This document shows, in pieces, positions 42,503 through 53,283 of a stretch of 64,000 nucleotides of DNA. Location: positions 1,724,642 to 1,788,641 of the forward strand of contig NC_009419.2 of assembly GCF_000002875.2 (NCBI RefSeq). Reading direction: 5' to 3'. The notes below the pieces were generated by a model that was not told the origin of the DNA, made no database searches, and saw only the letters and a program-made list of their open reading frames with translations. Source of the stretch: Leishmania infantum JPCM5 (Eukaryota > Euglenozoa > Kinetoplastea > Trypanosomatida > Trypanosomatidae). Made by a program: the position numbers and the translations under genes. Positions within the stretch are counted from its first letter, which is position 1; every line of letters begins with the position of its first letter.

Positions 42503-43479
42503 AATGATTAGGTCGTGCTTTTAGCAAGGAAAATCGAGCAGCAACAAGAAAAGAAAGCCGCATATCCGCGATGGAGAAACGTTCGAATCCATTTTTTTTT
42601 TGTTTCGTTAGGCGTGAAAAGCCCCTCCTCCTCGGAAAAAATGCAGAAGGAGGTTCAGCTGAGAAGAAAGAGGGGACACGCAAGAAGTGGCAGGCAGTGA
42701 ACGGCCGCGGCGGCCAAATTCCAGGCTATGTGAAGTCGTGCTGGTTTGCCGCACCTCCAGCGTCGATGCGGATGCGCGAGGTTGATCGTATGACTTTTCC
42801 TCACTGCCCCGCTGAAGGACTGCCGATCTGCCGCGCCTCCTCTCGCTTCTGCCGTCCTGCGATGCTCGTCCCTTTCCCTTTCACTTTCGACATTTTATGT
42901 TTCTTATTCTCTGCCATTTGTGTGGTTATTTACTTCTTTGAGTCACCGTTGCTCTGCTTTTCACTGCGCTCCGCGGTAAAGTGTGCTTATTCATGTTCCC
43001 TCTTCTCTGAACCCCCCCCCGCAACTGTTGACCGGCTGCCTTTGAAGAGAGTGTGGATGCCATAAGCACACATGTGTGGCGGAGTTCGTTTTTTTTTGTG
43101 TTCTATGTGTGTGTTACAGTTTGAGTGTTGGGTGATGACGCTGAGGGCACTTATGACAGGTCATCTGAATATGTGCTTGTGATGCTATCACGGCATCATC
43201 TCGTCAACTCACCGACCCCCTTTTTCATGCGCTGTTGGTTTGCTGTCTCTCACGCATACGCATTTTCTTTTTCCACTTCAACTGCTTCTTTTCGTTCTTC
43301 TCGCTTTATTATGTCTGGATCCGTCGAACTGCGCATGTATATGAGGGGCGACAGCTTTCACGTAATGATTGCCTATGCATGTGTGTAAGCTCACCTGCGG
43401 TTCTCCCTTTGCCCTTGTGGGCCTCCGTCTTTTACTGTGTCGCGTCCATCTCACCCTTTGATGACGGGAGGGGGCAAAC

Positions 43480-44090
43480 ACACCCCGGTGTGAGGTGTCC
43501 CGGATCCAGTAGCCTCCTTCACCCTCTGTGTGCATGGGAAGAGGCCAAGCAGCCCCTCCTCCATCCCCTGCCAATGCAGCGCTGCACTTCCTCTGGTGCT
43601 GACAGGGTCCACGTGCCCACGACGTAGGGAAGCCAGTGCGCTGCATCGCGACGGATGTCGGCGGTGTGTCAGGTCCTGGATGGCGTTGCGTCGGAGCGGC
43701 CTGCGGCAGTGCCGACGCGTCTGCGCGGCTCCAGCGCATCCGTCACCCGGCCCTCACCACCGCCTGCTGGTGTGGGGAGCCTGAGCGCCACCCCCTCCCT
43801 CTCCGAGGAGGGATGCCGCAGGTGGCGGCCGGCATGATGGGAGCGGCTGTGAGGCGGCCTGCGAGGCAGCGGGGGGGCGGGAGGAGGTCGGTGGAGCTTG
43901 AGGCAGGGGGGCCGTGCTCTCGGATGGCTGAGTCGGCGCGTTGCCGCAAAGCGTGTGTGCCGCGCTGCGTCGCAGGACTCGGTGAGGCCTGTGGCCGGCC
44001 AGAGGGCGTGTGTGTGTGTGTGTGTGGAGTGGCGTTGACGTCATGGCTGGTGGCAGAGACACGGACGCGTTGACGGATAAGAAAAACGCT
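43480..44090 (+). mobile_element. SIDER2-like degenerate retroposon
   Basis: A GC-rich block of about 0.6 kb stands out from the T/C-rich surroundings. Its left end (GGTGTCCCGGATCCAGTA) resembles the ingi/L1Tc 79-bp signature. The stretches around 43770-43830 (GGGGAGCCTGAGCGCCACC, GAGGAGGGATGCCGCAGGTG) and 43850-44010 (GTGAGGCGGCCTGCGAGGCA, GTGTGTGCCGCGCTGCGTCG) match the SIDER2 consensus style I remember from Leishmania 3' UTRs. It ends in a TG repeat and an A-rich stretch. It is in the sense orientation relative to the CCCH gene. SIDER2 elements in 3' UTRs are known to destabilise mRNAs. It has no coding capacity. Boundaries are approximate and the identity is from memory. Confidence 0.72.
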
Positions 44091-46137
44091 TCTAATGCGT
44101 CAGCCCTCATGGCTCTAGACATACCTTCTCTCTTTTTTCGCGTGCCTTTTTTTTGATTTTTTTTGTTTGTCTGAGGCATTGTTGTTGTTTTTAAGTGGTG
44201 GCGTGGCGGCCTTTTTGGCTTATATATAAACGATGATGAGAATTACTTCATTTATTTGTCTCACCCTCTTAATTTCTCTTGCCGTAGAGGACTCGTGTGC
44301 TCTTGACGCCGCGCCGCCACCGATATCACCGCTGTTGTCGGTTTTTGTGCTGTTTTGTCGTTGTCGATTTCTTTTTTCTTTTCGCGGCTCCTGTGCCTGT
44401 GAGATCTGTGGCTATGTGCGCAGTGTTGCACAGGGACTGTTCTCTCTCTGTCTGTTACCGTTGTGAGGGTGCTGCTGACATGTTCGGCGGCGGTGGGTAG
44501 GACCTTTACATGCATCTTGAAACGACTCTTTCGTGATTGTATTTGTGTGTGCGCCGCTTAGTATCTTCGTCGTGAGCACCACAGGAGTCAATCACTCTCT
44601 TTCTGCTTGAGTGTTGCATTTATAGGAACGGACGCAGTCAAGTGCATGCTGGTTGACAAACTTCACCATCCCTCTCTCTTCTCATGCCGCGGCCGCCGTC
44701 GCCCCTCTCACTTGCAGCGCTCGTTGTGCTCATGGAAGATGGCGATTTTGTGGCACGCGATGGAGTATGTTGGCCAGAGGATCAGAAAAAAATTAACGAA
44801 CGGTAATGAGATCGACTGGAAGAAAGCATGGAAACCCCCCGAGAATCAGAGGCGAGTCGTGTGTGTGTGTGTGTGTGCACTCTCCCTTTTGAATGCTTTC
44901 GGGAATGGTCTTCTCTTATATGATTTTTGTGTGGACGTGGGGTGAAGCTGGAACATACCGAAGCAAAAAGAGAGGAGAGGTGCAAGCGGCTGCATTCGCG
45001 ATACGATTTCCCTCCTCGACCGTTTTTTTTTGTGCTTCTCTTTACCGATCTGTGCATCATTGATGGGGATTTTTTGCTTCTTGTTTCACGTCTTCGAGCG
45101 CCCTTCTCCCGCCCCTGATGGAACTACACCACCTGCTACCCTCATGACTGCGTCCCTGTCCCATTCCATCTGTGCCTTCACCCGCTTGTGGGTTCGCTCA
45201 CAAGTGCACACACAGAGTATTCAGTGTGCCAACCTCCGCACATTTCTCTTTTAGTTCATCGATCGTCTCTTCCGTGTCTCGCGAGCGCGGCAGTTCTTTT
45301 TTTCCGCCTTTTTTATTGTTCTTTTGCTGTTTGTCGTGTTGCGTGCTGTGGTGCAACTGTATGATGGGCAGCATCGACCGCAAAAAAGCGTTCATTGCTT
45401 TTCCAGAGCGGTGCTTTCTCTCTCTCCGATCAAACCTCATCCCCCCTGTTTCTCCCTCCATCCCTATCCCCATCAGAGACGGAGACGAGTTTGAACTCAT
45501 TTATGAAACTGAGTCGAAGAGGTACGGAAGGTTTGCGCCACCAAGAACGGGAGTGTGTGTGTACCCTTTTCTCTGTTATCGCTTCGCTTGTTATTTGCCT
45601 TTGTTTTTGTTGTTTTCTGGCGCTGTGGGCTACCATTGTACCCTCCGTCAAGCTTGAAAGAGCATCCTAGATGCTTTCCCTGTGTGGCAGTGACCCTCTC
45701 TCGAAGCCGCTGCAGTCACACTCACGCTTCACCCAACGCAATAATCCACCAACCCAAACCCTCGTTTTCTCGTGTGTTGTTGTACTCCCCTCCTAGCGGT
45801 CAATTCGCACCGCCGCGGTGACTTTGTCCGTTGATTAAATCCTGTGTCACGGAAACGTGGGAACAACTCTCTGTGCCTCTTGAGTTTTTGTTTTGAATAG
45901 TCTCCTCCACACAAGCCACGCAGCACTGGTTACTCTCTACCGCGACGTGGTGAGGCAGGAAAAGAGGAGGGTGTACACCTTGCTCAAAGCCGTTCGTCAT
46001 AGCCGCTGCGTCGCATTGTCACCAACAGGCACGCGCGCATTATGTTCTTTTTTCTTTTCAAGGCTGCTTGCTTGCTCTCTTTTTTTTTTCGAATAGTGTG
46101 TATGTGTGTGTGTGGCATTCTGCTTAGATACGAACAC

Positions 46138-46153
46138 ATATATATATATATAT
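46138..46153. repeat. (AT)n microsatellite
   Basis: 16-nt alternating AT run in the gene-free region upstream of SmF. Confidence 0.9.
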
Positions 46154-47851
46154 CAAAAAGCTGCTTGGATTACGTGAATCAAAGGACTCTCTCCTTCTCT
46201 TTCGCATTTTACCTCCATCAAAAACCGACTCTTCATGTGTTTTTTCTCTCCTAATTCTTCGTGATGCTTTTTCTTGTGTGTCTGTGCATGTGTGCTTGAT
46301 TGTTTCAGTGCGTTCATGCTTTCCTCTCACCTTCTTTCTAAATATCCAGTAGTTCTCGCTTCGTCTCCATCAATACTCTCACCAAACGCACGCATGCACA
46401 GAAAAAAATAAAAACAATGGCGCCCGCTGTGGAGATGGGCTGATTGCAATCGAAAGATAGAGAGAGAAGTAAAATGGCCTGTGAGAGGACACGGAGCAAC
46501 GAGAGCGGAGAAGAGCCTCAGCGTGAAGAGTGGCACTTGGATGAAAAGGGACGAATGACAGTTTTTCTTTGTGTGTCTCGCACATGTGAGCGTCTCCTAT
46601 TACGTCTATTGTGTCTGGTGCCTGTGTCTGGAGAGAAGGGAGTACTCACGATAGCACCGTTCACTAAACATTACCCACTGTCTGCCTATCTTGTCTTCTG
46701 TTTTCGTTTTACGATTTTCATTTTCTTTGCTTCCTTTATTTATTGGTCTATTGTTGACCGCCTCTTGTCGGCGTAGATGCGATGGTCCCTCACGTGTCTC
46801 ATCGTGTGCTCTGTGGACGCCTTTTTTCATGCCTTACACGCGAAGGGGGAGGTACGTGTACTGTGTGTGCTTTGTGGAGAGTTGTTTGGGGTGCTTCGGC
46901 ACCTGAACACAGCGGGAAACGGTCGAAGTTCCGTCAACCTTTCTCCTCAAAAACGCACAAGAGAGTAACGATAAAGGGTATGCGTGCAGAAGGCTGCTCA
47001 ACTTTCCCTCACTGTTGCTGTTTGTCTGCCAGCTTTTCGTTCTCCGGTCACCTCTTTGTGTTCTCACTTCTCGCGCCCTCTTCGTGTGCCAAGAATCCAC
47101 ACTCTTACCACACGATTGACAGGAGAAAGCACTGGCCACTCATCATACAAAGAGAGCAAAACAGTAGCACAGAAAAAAAAGATGCGTGTGTGCGTACATA
47201 TGCAGACAAAATGACCGTCGTCAACAGCAGCATGCAAACCAGATGCGAAGGTGGTGGGGCGGGGTGGGGGTGGGGGGCACATACCAGTCGCCTGAGAGGT
47301 GACGCGGCGTTATGTCAAAGTGCGTCTCTTGCCCTCATCCCCCTCTCGCATGCGTTTTTTTTTTCGCTGTGTCTAATTCTGCATACATCGGGCTCGGGAG
47401 CGGTAGAGGGAAGGCGCGCAATACACATTTAGTGCTGCGACAATACTGATGCAAACGGGCTGCACTCGCATTGAAGCCGAGTCCTTGAAATAGCGGCACG
47501 CTTGTGCGCGCATGGAAATTTGGAGTCTTCTGCTTTGTTGCTCTTCGATCACCCCTCTCACGTTCACCTTACATCTTGGCCCATAACCACGACCGTTTTC
47601 TTCGGTAACCCTCTACACCTCTTGTTCTTTGGCGTGAGCATACCACGAATACTCACGGCGATCGCCCTTGCTGGCAAACAACAGATCGGCAAGCTAAAGC
47701 CAACGCTTGACGGGCACTTGGACACGCACACGTGCACGCACAGAGAAAGAGAGAGAGAGAGAAACGCTTTTCCGACCCCTCTTCTACCCCGTTGTGGTGA
47801 TACTGTTCAATCTTTTCGGTGTGTGTGGTTTTGCTCGCTTTGCGCCTCTGC

Positions 47852-47853
47852 AG
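47852..47853 (+). promoter_or_regulatory. probable spliced-leader acceptor AG for SmF
   Basis: AG after a T/C/G-rich tract (47805-47850), 42 nt before ATG 47895, no ATG between. Confidence 0.6.
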
Positions 47854-47894
47854 CGCCAAAAAAGGTCATTGGCGGATTCTTCCTCGGCGCCAGT

Positions 47895-48125
47895 ATGGAG
47901 GCCAACGTCCCGGGAGCGTTTCTGCACAGCCTTATCGGCAAAAACGTGCTTGTGAAGAGCAAGTGGGGCCCGGTGTACGAGGGTAACCTTGTAAGCTGCG
48001 ACACATTCATGAACCTGCAGCTGCGCAATGCGGTAGAGCACGCGAAACAGGACACCGAACTGGGTGAAATGCTGTTGCGCAACAACAACATCCTGTACAT
48101 CCGTGAGGAGGCTAGTGCGTCTTGA
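47895..48125 (+). CDS. SmF: small nuclear ribonucleoprotein SmF
   Basis: 76 aa, typical for SmF. The Sm1 motif runs [18 protein letters not shown]...; the KWG triplet followed by Y-x-G, and [12 protein letters not shown], are features of SmF rather than LSm6. Sm2 is [12 protein letters not shown]. SmF is one of the seven ring proteins bound to the U1, U2, U4 and U5 snRNAs and, in trypanosomatids, to the spliced-leader RNP that performs trans-splicing. ATG 47895 lies 42 nt after the predicted acceptor; the upstream open frame has no homology. Confidence 0.93.
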   Translation: MEANVPGAFLHSLIGKNVLVKSKWGPVYEGNLVSCDTFMNLQLRNAVEHAKQDTELGEMLLRNNNILYIREEASAS

Positions 48126-49148
48126 TAGGCAGCACCATAGGTGCCCTCGGGAGAAATCGCGGTGCTCCATCGTTGGTAGCACCATCCCCACATGTCTCGA
48201 GGGCAGCGGTGAGCGTGTTTCATTAGTGTACAGCACGCTTGATGAGTGGGATACACGAAAACGAGGCCGGGGGGTCACGACAGTTTTTCTCTGGGATAAA
48301 ACAACGGCACCGTTGTCACTGATGAATCGTGGGCCTCTCTGTGATCTGTTGACAACAGGTGCGCGTGTTTGTTTGCTCTGGTCGCGGAACGCTCTGTATC
48401 CGTCCTCGCACATGTATGCTGACGCGTCGGTGTGTGTGGATGCGCCGGCTTATTTTTTTCTGAGAACGGAAGGCGGGCATGAGCTTCAGCTCTGAAGGTG
48501 CCGTTTAGCCGCAGTCGGTTTTGTAACAAGAACGACAAACATCACTGCAAAAAGGAACTTCAGCGCGTGCCATTTGCGTGTCGCATTCTCTTGTTTTTGT
48601 TTTCTGCTTGTGCGGCTGTCCCTGAGGATGCGTGGGCCGTCCCCGCGAGATGTGTATCCCCTCGGTCGTGCCTCTCGCGCTGTGCCCGCGAAGCAAAGCG
48701 CTACAACCGCAGTGTTGTGTGATTCCTCGTTAGGCGTTGTATGTCTCGTGAGCGCAGAAACAATCAGCTGGAGAGTTGCATTCACCGGGAGCAGCTGGCG
48801 GTTTAGCATGCATAGACGCGCGGCCTTGTGTCTTGTCTTTCACGTCCTTTCCTTCCACCTTGGCATCCTTTCCTCTCTTCTGTACACGGCGCATACACGT
48901 GCATCAAGAGAACTACTTTGACATCCACTGTGCCGCCAACTCGCTTCCTTCCTTTTCAACAACCTTTTTGTCACGTAAACACTCTCTTCGAGTCTTGACG
49001 CAGCTTCGCACGTCACACATACGCGCACACACGCACGCAAGCACACCATCGCACAATTAAAAATAGTTGCCGGCCTTGTCTTTCCGGTTTTATTGAAAAT
49101 ACAAGATAAACAAAAAAAACACCAGATTTATCATCATCGCAGGCCACC
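48126..49148. other. intergenic region
   Basis: 1 kb without a supported gene. It begins with a nested inverted-repeat structure (48142-48205). Acceptor candidates for p23 are AG at 49103-49104 and 49141-49142, after the TTGTCTTTCCGG tract. Confidence 0.65.
48142..48205 (+). other. nested inverted repeats in SmF 3' UTR
   Basis: Outer arms 48142-48149 / 48198-48205 (8 bp) enclose inner arms 48161-48166 / 48178-48183 (6 bp), all perfectly complementary. Begins 17 nt after the SmF stop. Possible structured UTR element. Confidence 0.55.
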
Positions 49149-49748
49149 ATGTCTCACCTTCCGATCAAGTGGGCGGAGCGCAAGGACCGCCTGTTCATCA
49201 CGGTCGAGGCGAGCACCCCCACTGACGTCCAGGTGAACTTCCAGGAGAAAACGGTGTCCATCTCCGGCAACGGTATCACCGCCAAGGGCAGCCAGCCGCA
49301 CGCTCTCAAGGATGAGCTGCACCTCCTCAAGGAGATTGTTCCGGAGGAATCGACATTCAAGGTGCTTGGCATGGCAATTCAGATCTGTGCCATAAAGAAA
49401 GAGCAGGGTTACTGGAACCGTCTGGTTGATGAGTCCACCAAGGCCACTAAGAGCTGGCTCTCCGCCGACTGGAACCTTTGGAAGGACGAGGACGACGAGG
49501 CTGAGGAGGTGGCCGCCGCGTCCAACTTCGGCGGGTACGGCGACATGGGTGGCATGGACATGGCATCTATGATGGGCGGCATGGGCGGTATGGGTGATAT
49601 GGACATGGAGTCAATGATGGCCTCCATGGGCAAGGACGCGGGCGGCGATTCCGACGACGAGGAGCTGGACGACGACGGGGCCGAGATGGCCGACGGCGAG
49701 TGCACGGAGGAGGAACCGGCAGCAGACATCAGCGATCTCAACGCGTAA
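49149..49748 (+). CDS. Hsp90 co-chaperone p23
   Basis: 199 aa. An N-terminal CS domain (about 1-95) starts HLPIKWAERKDRLFITVE. It is followed by the p23 signature WLSADWNLWKDEDDE (about 102-116), the conserved tryptophan-containing motif that contacts the Hsp90 N-terminal domain. The C-terminal half holds a Gly/Met/Asp-rich segment (about 128-165: GYGDMGGMDM, GGMGGMGDMDM) and an acidic tail, as in other trypanosomatid p23 proteins. It binds ATP-bound Hsp90 and slows its ATPase; p23 also has passive chaperone activity. Trypanosomatids carry two p23 genes; this one probably corresponds to the chromosome-35 paralogue, but this is from memory. Its ATG has a good CACC context. Confidence 0.93.
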   Translation: MSHLPIKWAERKDRLFITVEASTPTDVQVNFQEKTVSISGNGITAKGSQPHALKDELHLLKEIVPEESTFKVLGMAIQICAIKKEQGYWNRLVDESTKATKSWLSADWNLWKDEDDEAEEVAAASNFGGYGDMGGMDMASMMGGMGGMGDMDMESMMASMGKDAGGDSDDEELDDDGAEMADGECTEEEPAADISDLNA

Positions 49749-51136
49749 GAGAACCGGCCGTCACCGTGACATCCCCCCTTATTCGTTTCGTCTCGCACCG
49801 TTCTCGGTTCTTTTTTTTTTCGTCACTCTTTTTTTTTATTTGGTGAGTACGAGTGTGTGCGGAGAAAAAGAGAGAAAACTTCACTTCGTATGAAGAACGG
49901 AAAAAAAAACGAAAAAGGAGCACGTGATACTGCGTGCGCCGCGCCGAGGAGGAGGTCGCCATCAGCGCAGCGCATGTTCGACATCGAGCAAAGGTGCGCG
50001 CTGAGGTGATTCCCTTCTTTTTTACTTTTTAATTTTATTTGGCGTTCAGAAACTGTGCTGATAGAAGGAGGAGGAGAGCACTCGTGAGAATCGGTGCATG
50101 TGGGAGGGGTGAGTTTTGTGGGATTGTGCATGCATCCTTGAGCCTTTGCATCTGGGTATGAACTATGACTGTCGCTGCTAGAAGGAGCCCCTGCAATAGT
50201 GCCCACGGCGCCGGCACTCACGCACATTCTCACAGCCACAAGCCCACCAGGAGCAATGCCTTTCCTCACTATCTGATTTAAGAAGTCTCTGTGGTAATTT
50301 ATAGAACAGAAAAACACGTTTGCTTCCTCGATCAGGTGTCGAAACTGTTGTGCCACAGTGCGTTCAGCGGATCACACCACAAACCTCCACTGAGGCCTCA
50401 AGCGCGTCGTGCATGAGAGCTTTTCTTGCGCGTTGCTGTCCCTTGAAAGGCGGCGGCTGCGTTGCCGCCTTCTTTCTTTTCGGCGCTTTTACAGCGCCTC
50501 TCTCTTACCACACTGTACTGTGCATCCTTTGGCTGTCAAACCACCCCACGCATCTCTCTCTCTCGCTCTGCGGCTTCCGCTTTTTGTTTCATTGCTTGCT
50601 CACCTCAAATGCGGTGGTTTTCATCTTGGACCCACCCACATCCCCCTATCTTGCGGGGAGGGTATACCTCCTCTTGCCCCGTATGGCCAGCGCTACGCTT
50701 GTTCTACTCTTTCCGCGTCTACCCTCACGCCTATCCTCTCCCAGAGTGTATGTAAGGAGTGACGCTTGCCTCAAAATCCGTTCTCCCTCTCTCGCATTCG
50801 TGGAACCCACCCACCCCCACTCGCGCTTCCTCGGTCTGCTTCCATCATCTACCCTTCCTCCGCGTTTTCCTTCGTCGCCGCACCTTGCTGTGCTTTCTGT
50901 CGCTCGTGTGTGTAGCGGTGCACTCGTCATCTTAAGTCTATCTGGCCCCCCTCCTTTTTTTTTTTCGTTCCGTCGATCAACGACGAGCTCCCGCATTTTC
51001 ACTCTCTTTTTCACCTTCGCATGTTCGTGGTGTCCAGCCTGCCCTCTGGTGTCACGGTGCTCATCTCTGTGTCTGTGTGCTTGTGCCTACCAACCACCAT
51101 TTGCTTGTGTGTCTCATCGTGTAGAGCTCCCCCGTA
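49749..51136. other. intergenic region
   Basis: 1.4 kb, no supported gene. T-rich tracts follow the p23 stop (49811-49840), then a mixed region. A CT-rich stretch (about 50480-51060) contains the 5' signals of the next gene; TAG at 51122-51124 is the nearest acceptor candidate. Confidence 0.65.
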
Positions 51137-51709
51137 ATGTCGACAAAGGAAGACACGCCGGCCTCTCTCGCCTCGGCTGTCGACACGCCGGCCTCTTTAC
51201 TCGACGCAAAGGCCAGCGCGCTGCTGGAGGAGTTCGATACTTTTTTCTCGCAAGGAAAGAACACCGATCGCCTGCGAAACTTCATCGAAGAAAATGACGA
51301 CACGCTCGCACTCGTCGCCTCTGAGAGCGAGGTGAACACCAACACAGAGGGTAGTCTGCGACTGTATCAACTTTTTCAGAGGTACGTTGCGCTGATCGAG
51401 GACATCATCGAAGAATTCGTGGCTACCACGGAGAAGTCGGATGAGTCGATGCTGCGCTTCCTAGCATCCGCTATTCAGGAAGAGTGGAGGTCCCCGAGCA
51501 CGGCCTATCGGTGTGTCTGCACTAGCTACATAGCGGCGTCCATGGACTACAAGGACTTTCTCGAGTTCGCTGAGGATCTGTACAGCGTGACTCATTACCG
51601 GATGCACGTGCGCGAAGAAGATAGCAGCGAGGAAGAGGACGGAGAAGAGATAGTCGACAACGTCGGTGGTGGTGGTGGCTACGGATCCGATGACCCGAGC
51701 CTCAACTGA
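51137..51709 (+). CDS. BART-domain-like acidic protein (ARL2-binding protein / CFAP36-like)
   Basis: 190 aa. Residues about 25-150 are all-helical and follow the BART pattern: LLEEFDTFF, then FIEENDDTL, a LYQLFQRYVALIEDIIEEF segment (cf. Y..IF.EY..LVE..IEE), and MDYKDFLEFAEDLYSV at the end (cf. DFLAF.EMFLDY). BART proteins bind ARL2/ARL3-type GTPases and are often ciliary. The C-terminus is acidic (EEDSSEEEDGEE) with a Gly stretch. Length fits ARL2BP-like proteins. The match is by pattern, not by search. It has no membrane segment or signal peptide. Confidence 0.7.
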   Translation: MSTKEDTPASLASAVDTPASLLDAKASALLEEFDTFFSQGKNTDRLRNFIEENDDTLALVASESEVNTNTEGSLRLYQLFQRYVALIEDIIEEFVATTEKSDESMLRFLASAIQEEWRSPSTAYRCVCTSYIAASMDYKDFLEFAEDLYSVTHYRMHVREEDSSEEEDGEEIVDNVGGGGGYGSDDPSLN

Positions 51710-53283
51710 GGTGTGATGTGCGGTTGAAAATGCTACGTGGCAACTGCCTCTCTCCTTTTTCTTCCTCCTCGTCCCCCCGCCAAGCGACGACTTCGTCTTT
51801 ATTGTGTGCATTTACTTTGATGAACATCCCTCTTCACGCCTGCACGCTTTCTTTCGTTGTTTGTTGGTGTCTGTTTGTGCTGTCTCTCTCTCTCGCACAC
51901 AAGTCATATGTGCACAGAACTGTTGTACGCACGCATACGCACCATATCTTGTCGCTCGAGGATCTGGTGGTCACCCTCACTCATTTCTCTTTCTCTTCCT
52001 TCGTCCTCCCCTCTTCCGGTCATTCGGGTTTCCTGGTTTACGGTGGGCGAAGCTCGACAAGGAAAAACCATTGTGTGCATGCATAAAGATCATCCACGTT
52101 ACTGTGTGGGGCCAACGACGCATTCGCCCTGGAAACGACAGGCCCGCACCTCTCTCTCCCTCGTTGTATCAGTGAGCAGGCGCCCTCCATCTTGAGTCGT
52201 GCACGGCTTTGTCTGCACGACTTCATGATTGCGTCCGACGCTACGGGCACCTTCTTAGTTCGCTTTCTCTCCTTTTATATCGTTCTTGCTCTTCGTGTGA
52301 ACATCATTTCTCGTCACATTTTTTTTTGATTTAATGCTGGCCTTTTTGCTCTATGGAAGTGAGCGCCTCATCGCCGTTTTTGTATGGAGGATAAAACGAA
52401 ACGCCGGCGAGTGACGGCTCTTTGCGTTCATCAATAGAAGAGCGAGAGGGGTGGGGAGGGCAAACGGGCACGATGACAGCGTGTATGCGACTACGCACAG
52501 AGAATGACTTCGGTTGAAAAAAAAAATGAAAGTGAATAACAGTAGCCGCCTTATAGCTGCATTGGCCTGTATTCCTCTCTCCGATGCCTCCTTTCGCTTT
52601 TATACATCTTTGAAAGTGGCCGTTGTAGTGATCGTCGTCATCTCCGATGGGCAGCACAATCTTCGACTCAGCCAGTGGTGCTCTCTCCCTCTAACCCTCC
52701 CCCACCTCCACTACCCCCCGCCCCTCACTCACTTTCTCTTTCTCGGCGTTCATATGCATGATAGAACGGGAGAAGTTCATGTTGACCTGAAAACGAGCCG
52801 TGTTTTGGTGTGCGGTTCACAGAAGAGAGCGGCAGCTCAGGCATGCCGGCGTGAATCGACCTGGTGAGGGGTGCTCGTTGCTTTGACGTATCTGTAGGCC
52901 TGGCACCATCCCGGAGCTGAAAGGAACGAAGAAAAAAAAAACAGAAGAATGTAGCTGCCTAGCAACTGATTACAATGAGCGCATTTACTCGCGACTCCCT
53001 ACGTCTACGTCTGCGTAGTTTGTGAGCCGCCCACCTCTGCATGTGGTTGATGTTTTTTTTTCTCGGTCGAAGATGTGGGCCCTATCGGCTTCCCTCTCTC
53101 CTGGCGTCCCTATCTGCAATCATTTGCCGCAGCTACAACGACTGGCACCGATGCCCTCTTTGGGCTCCTGCAGTTGCCCTTCATGTAACATAGTAGGCGT
53201 TGCTGCGCCGACGCACCTCAGAGACTAGTTGCGCGCTCAATCATTGTCGTTTTTTTCGGGGGTCGTCCACAGCTGCCCTAACC
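51710..53283. other. intergenic region
   Basis: 1.6 kb, nothing coding supported. CT-rich 51745-51900, a T9 tract at about 52319-52328, an A9 tract at about 52518-52526 and an A10 tract at about 52932-52941. AG at 53271-53272 follows a TTTTTTTCGGGGGTCGTCC stretch and is the likely acceptor for the next gene. Confidence 0.65.
53271..53272 (+). promoter_or_regulatory. probable spliced-leader acceptor AG
   Basis: CAG 12 nt before ATG 53284, after a T-rich tract; no intervening ATG. Confidence 0.55.

Larger units (their letters stand above)
42447..47894. other. 5.4-kb gene-free region downstream of the CCCH gene
   Basis: No supported gene. Contains TG repeats (42481-42502, 44008-44026, about 44861-44878), a SIDER2-like element (about 43480-44090), an AT run (46138-46153), and T/C-rich stretches resembling those upstream of the CCCH gene. 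The AG at 47852-47853 after a pyrimidine tract is the likely acceptor for SmF. Much of the left part is probably the CCCH mRNA's 3' UTR. Confidence 0.7.

Noticed and set aside
42560..42605. GTTCGAATCC followed by a T-run, resembling a tRNA B box and Pol III terminator
   Set aside because: The flanking bases do not form a T-stem, and no A box or acceptor stem can be built upstream.
42571..43065. 164-aa + strand open frame after the CCCH gene
   Set aside because: No splice signal or motif; composition changes along its length and it lies in the presumed 3' UTR.
50320..51297. 325-aa open frame overlapping the start of the BART-like gene
   Set aside because: Overlaps a better-supported gene in another frame and covers its CT-rich 5' signals.
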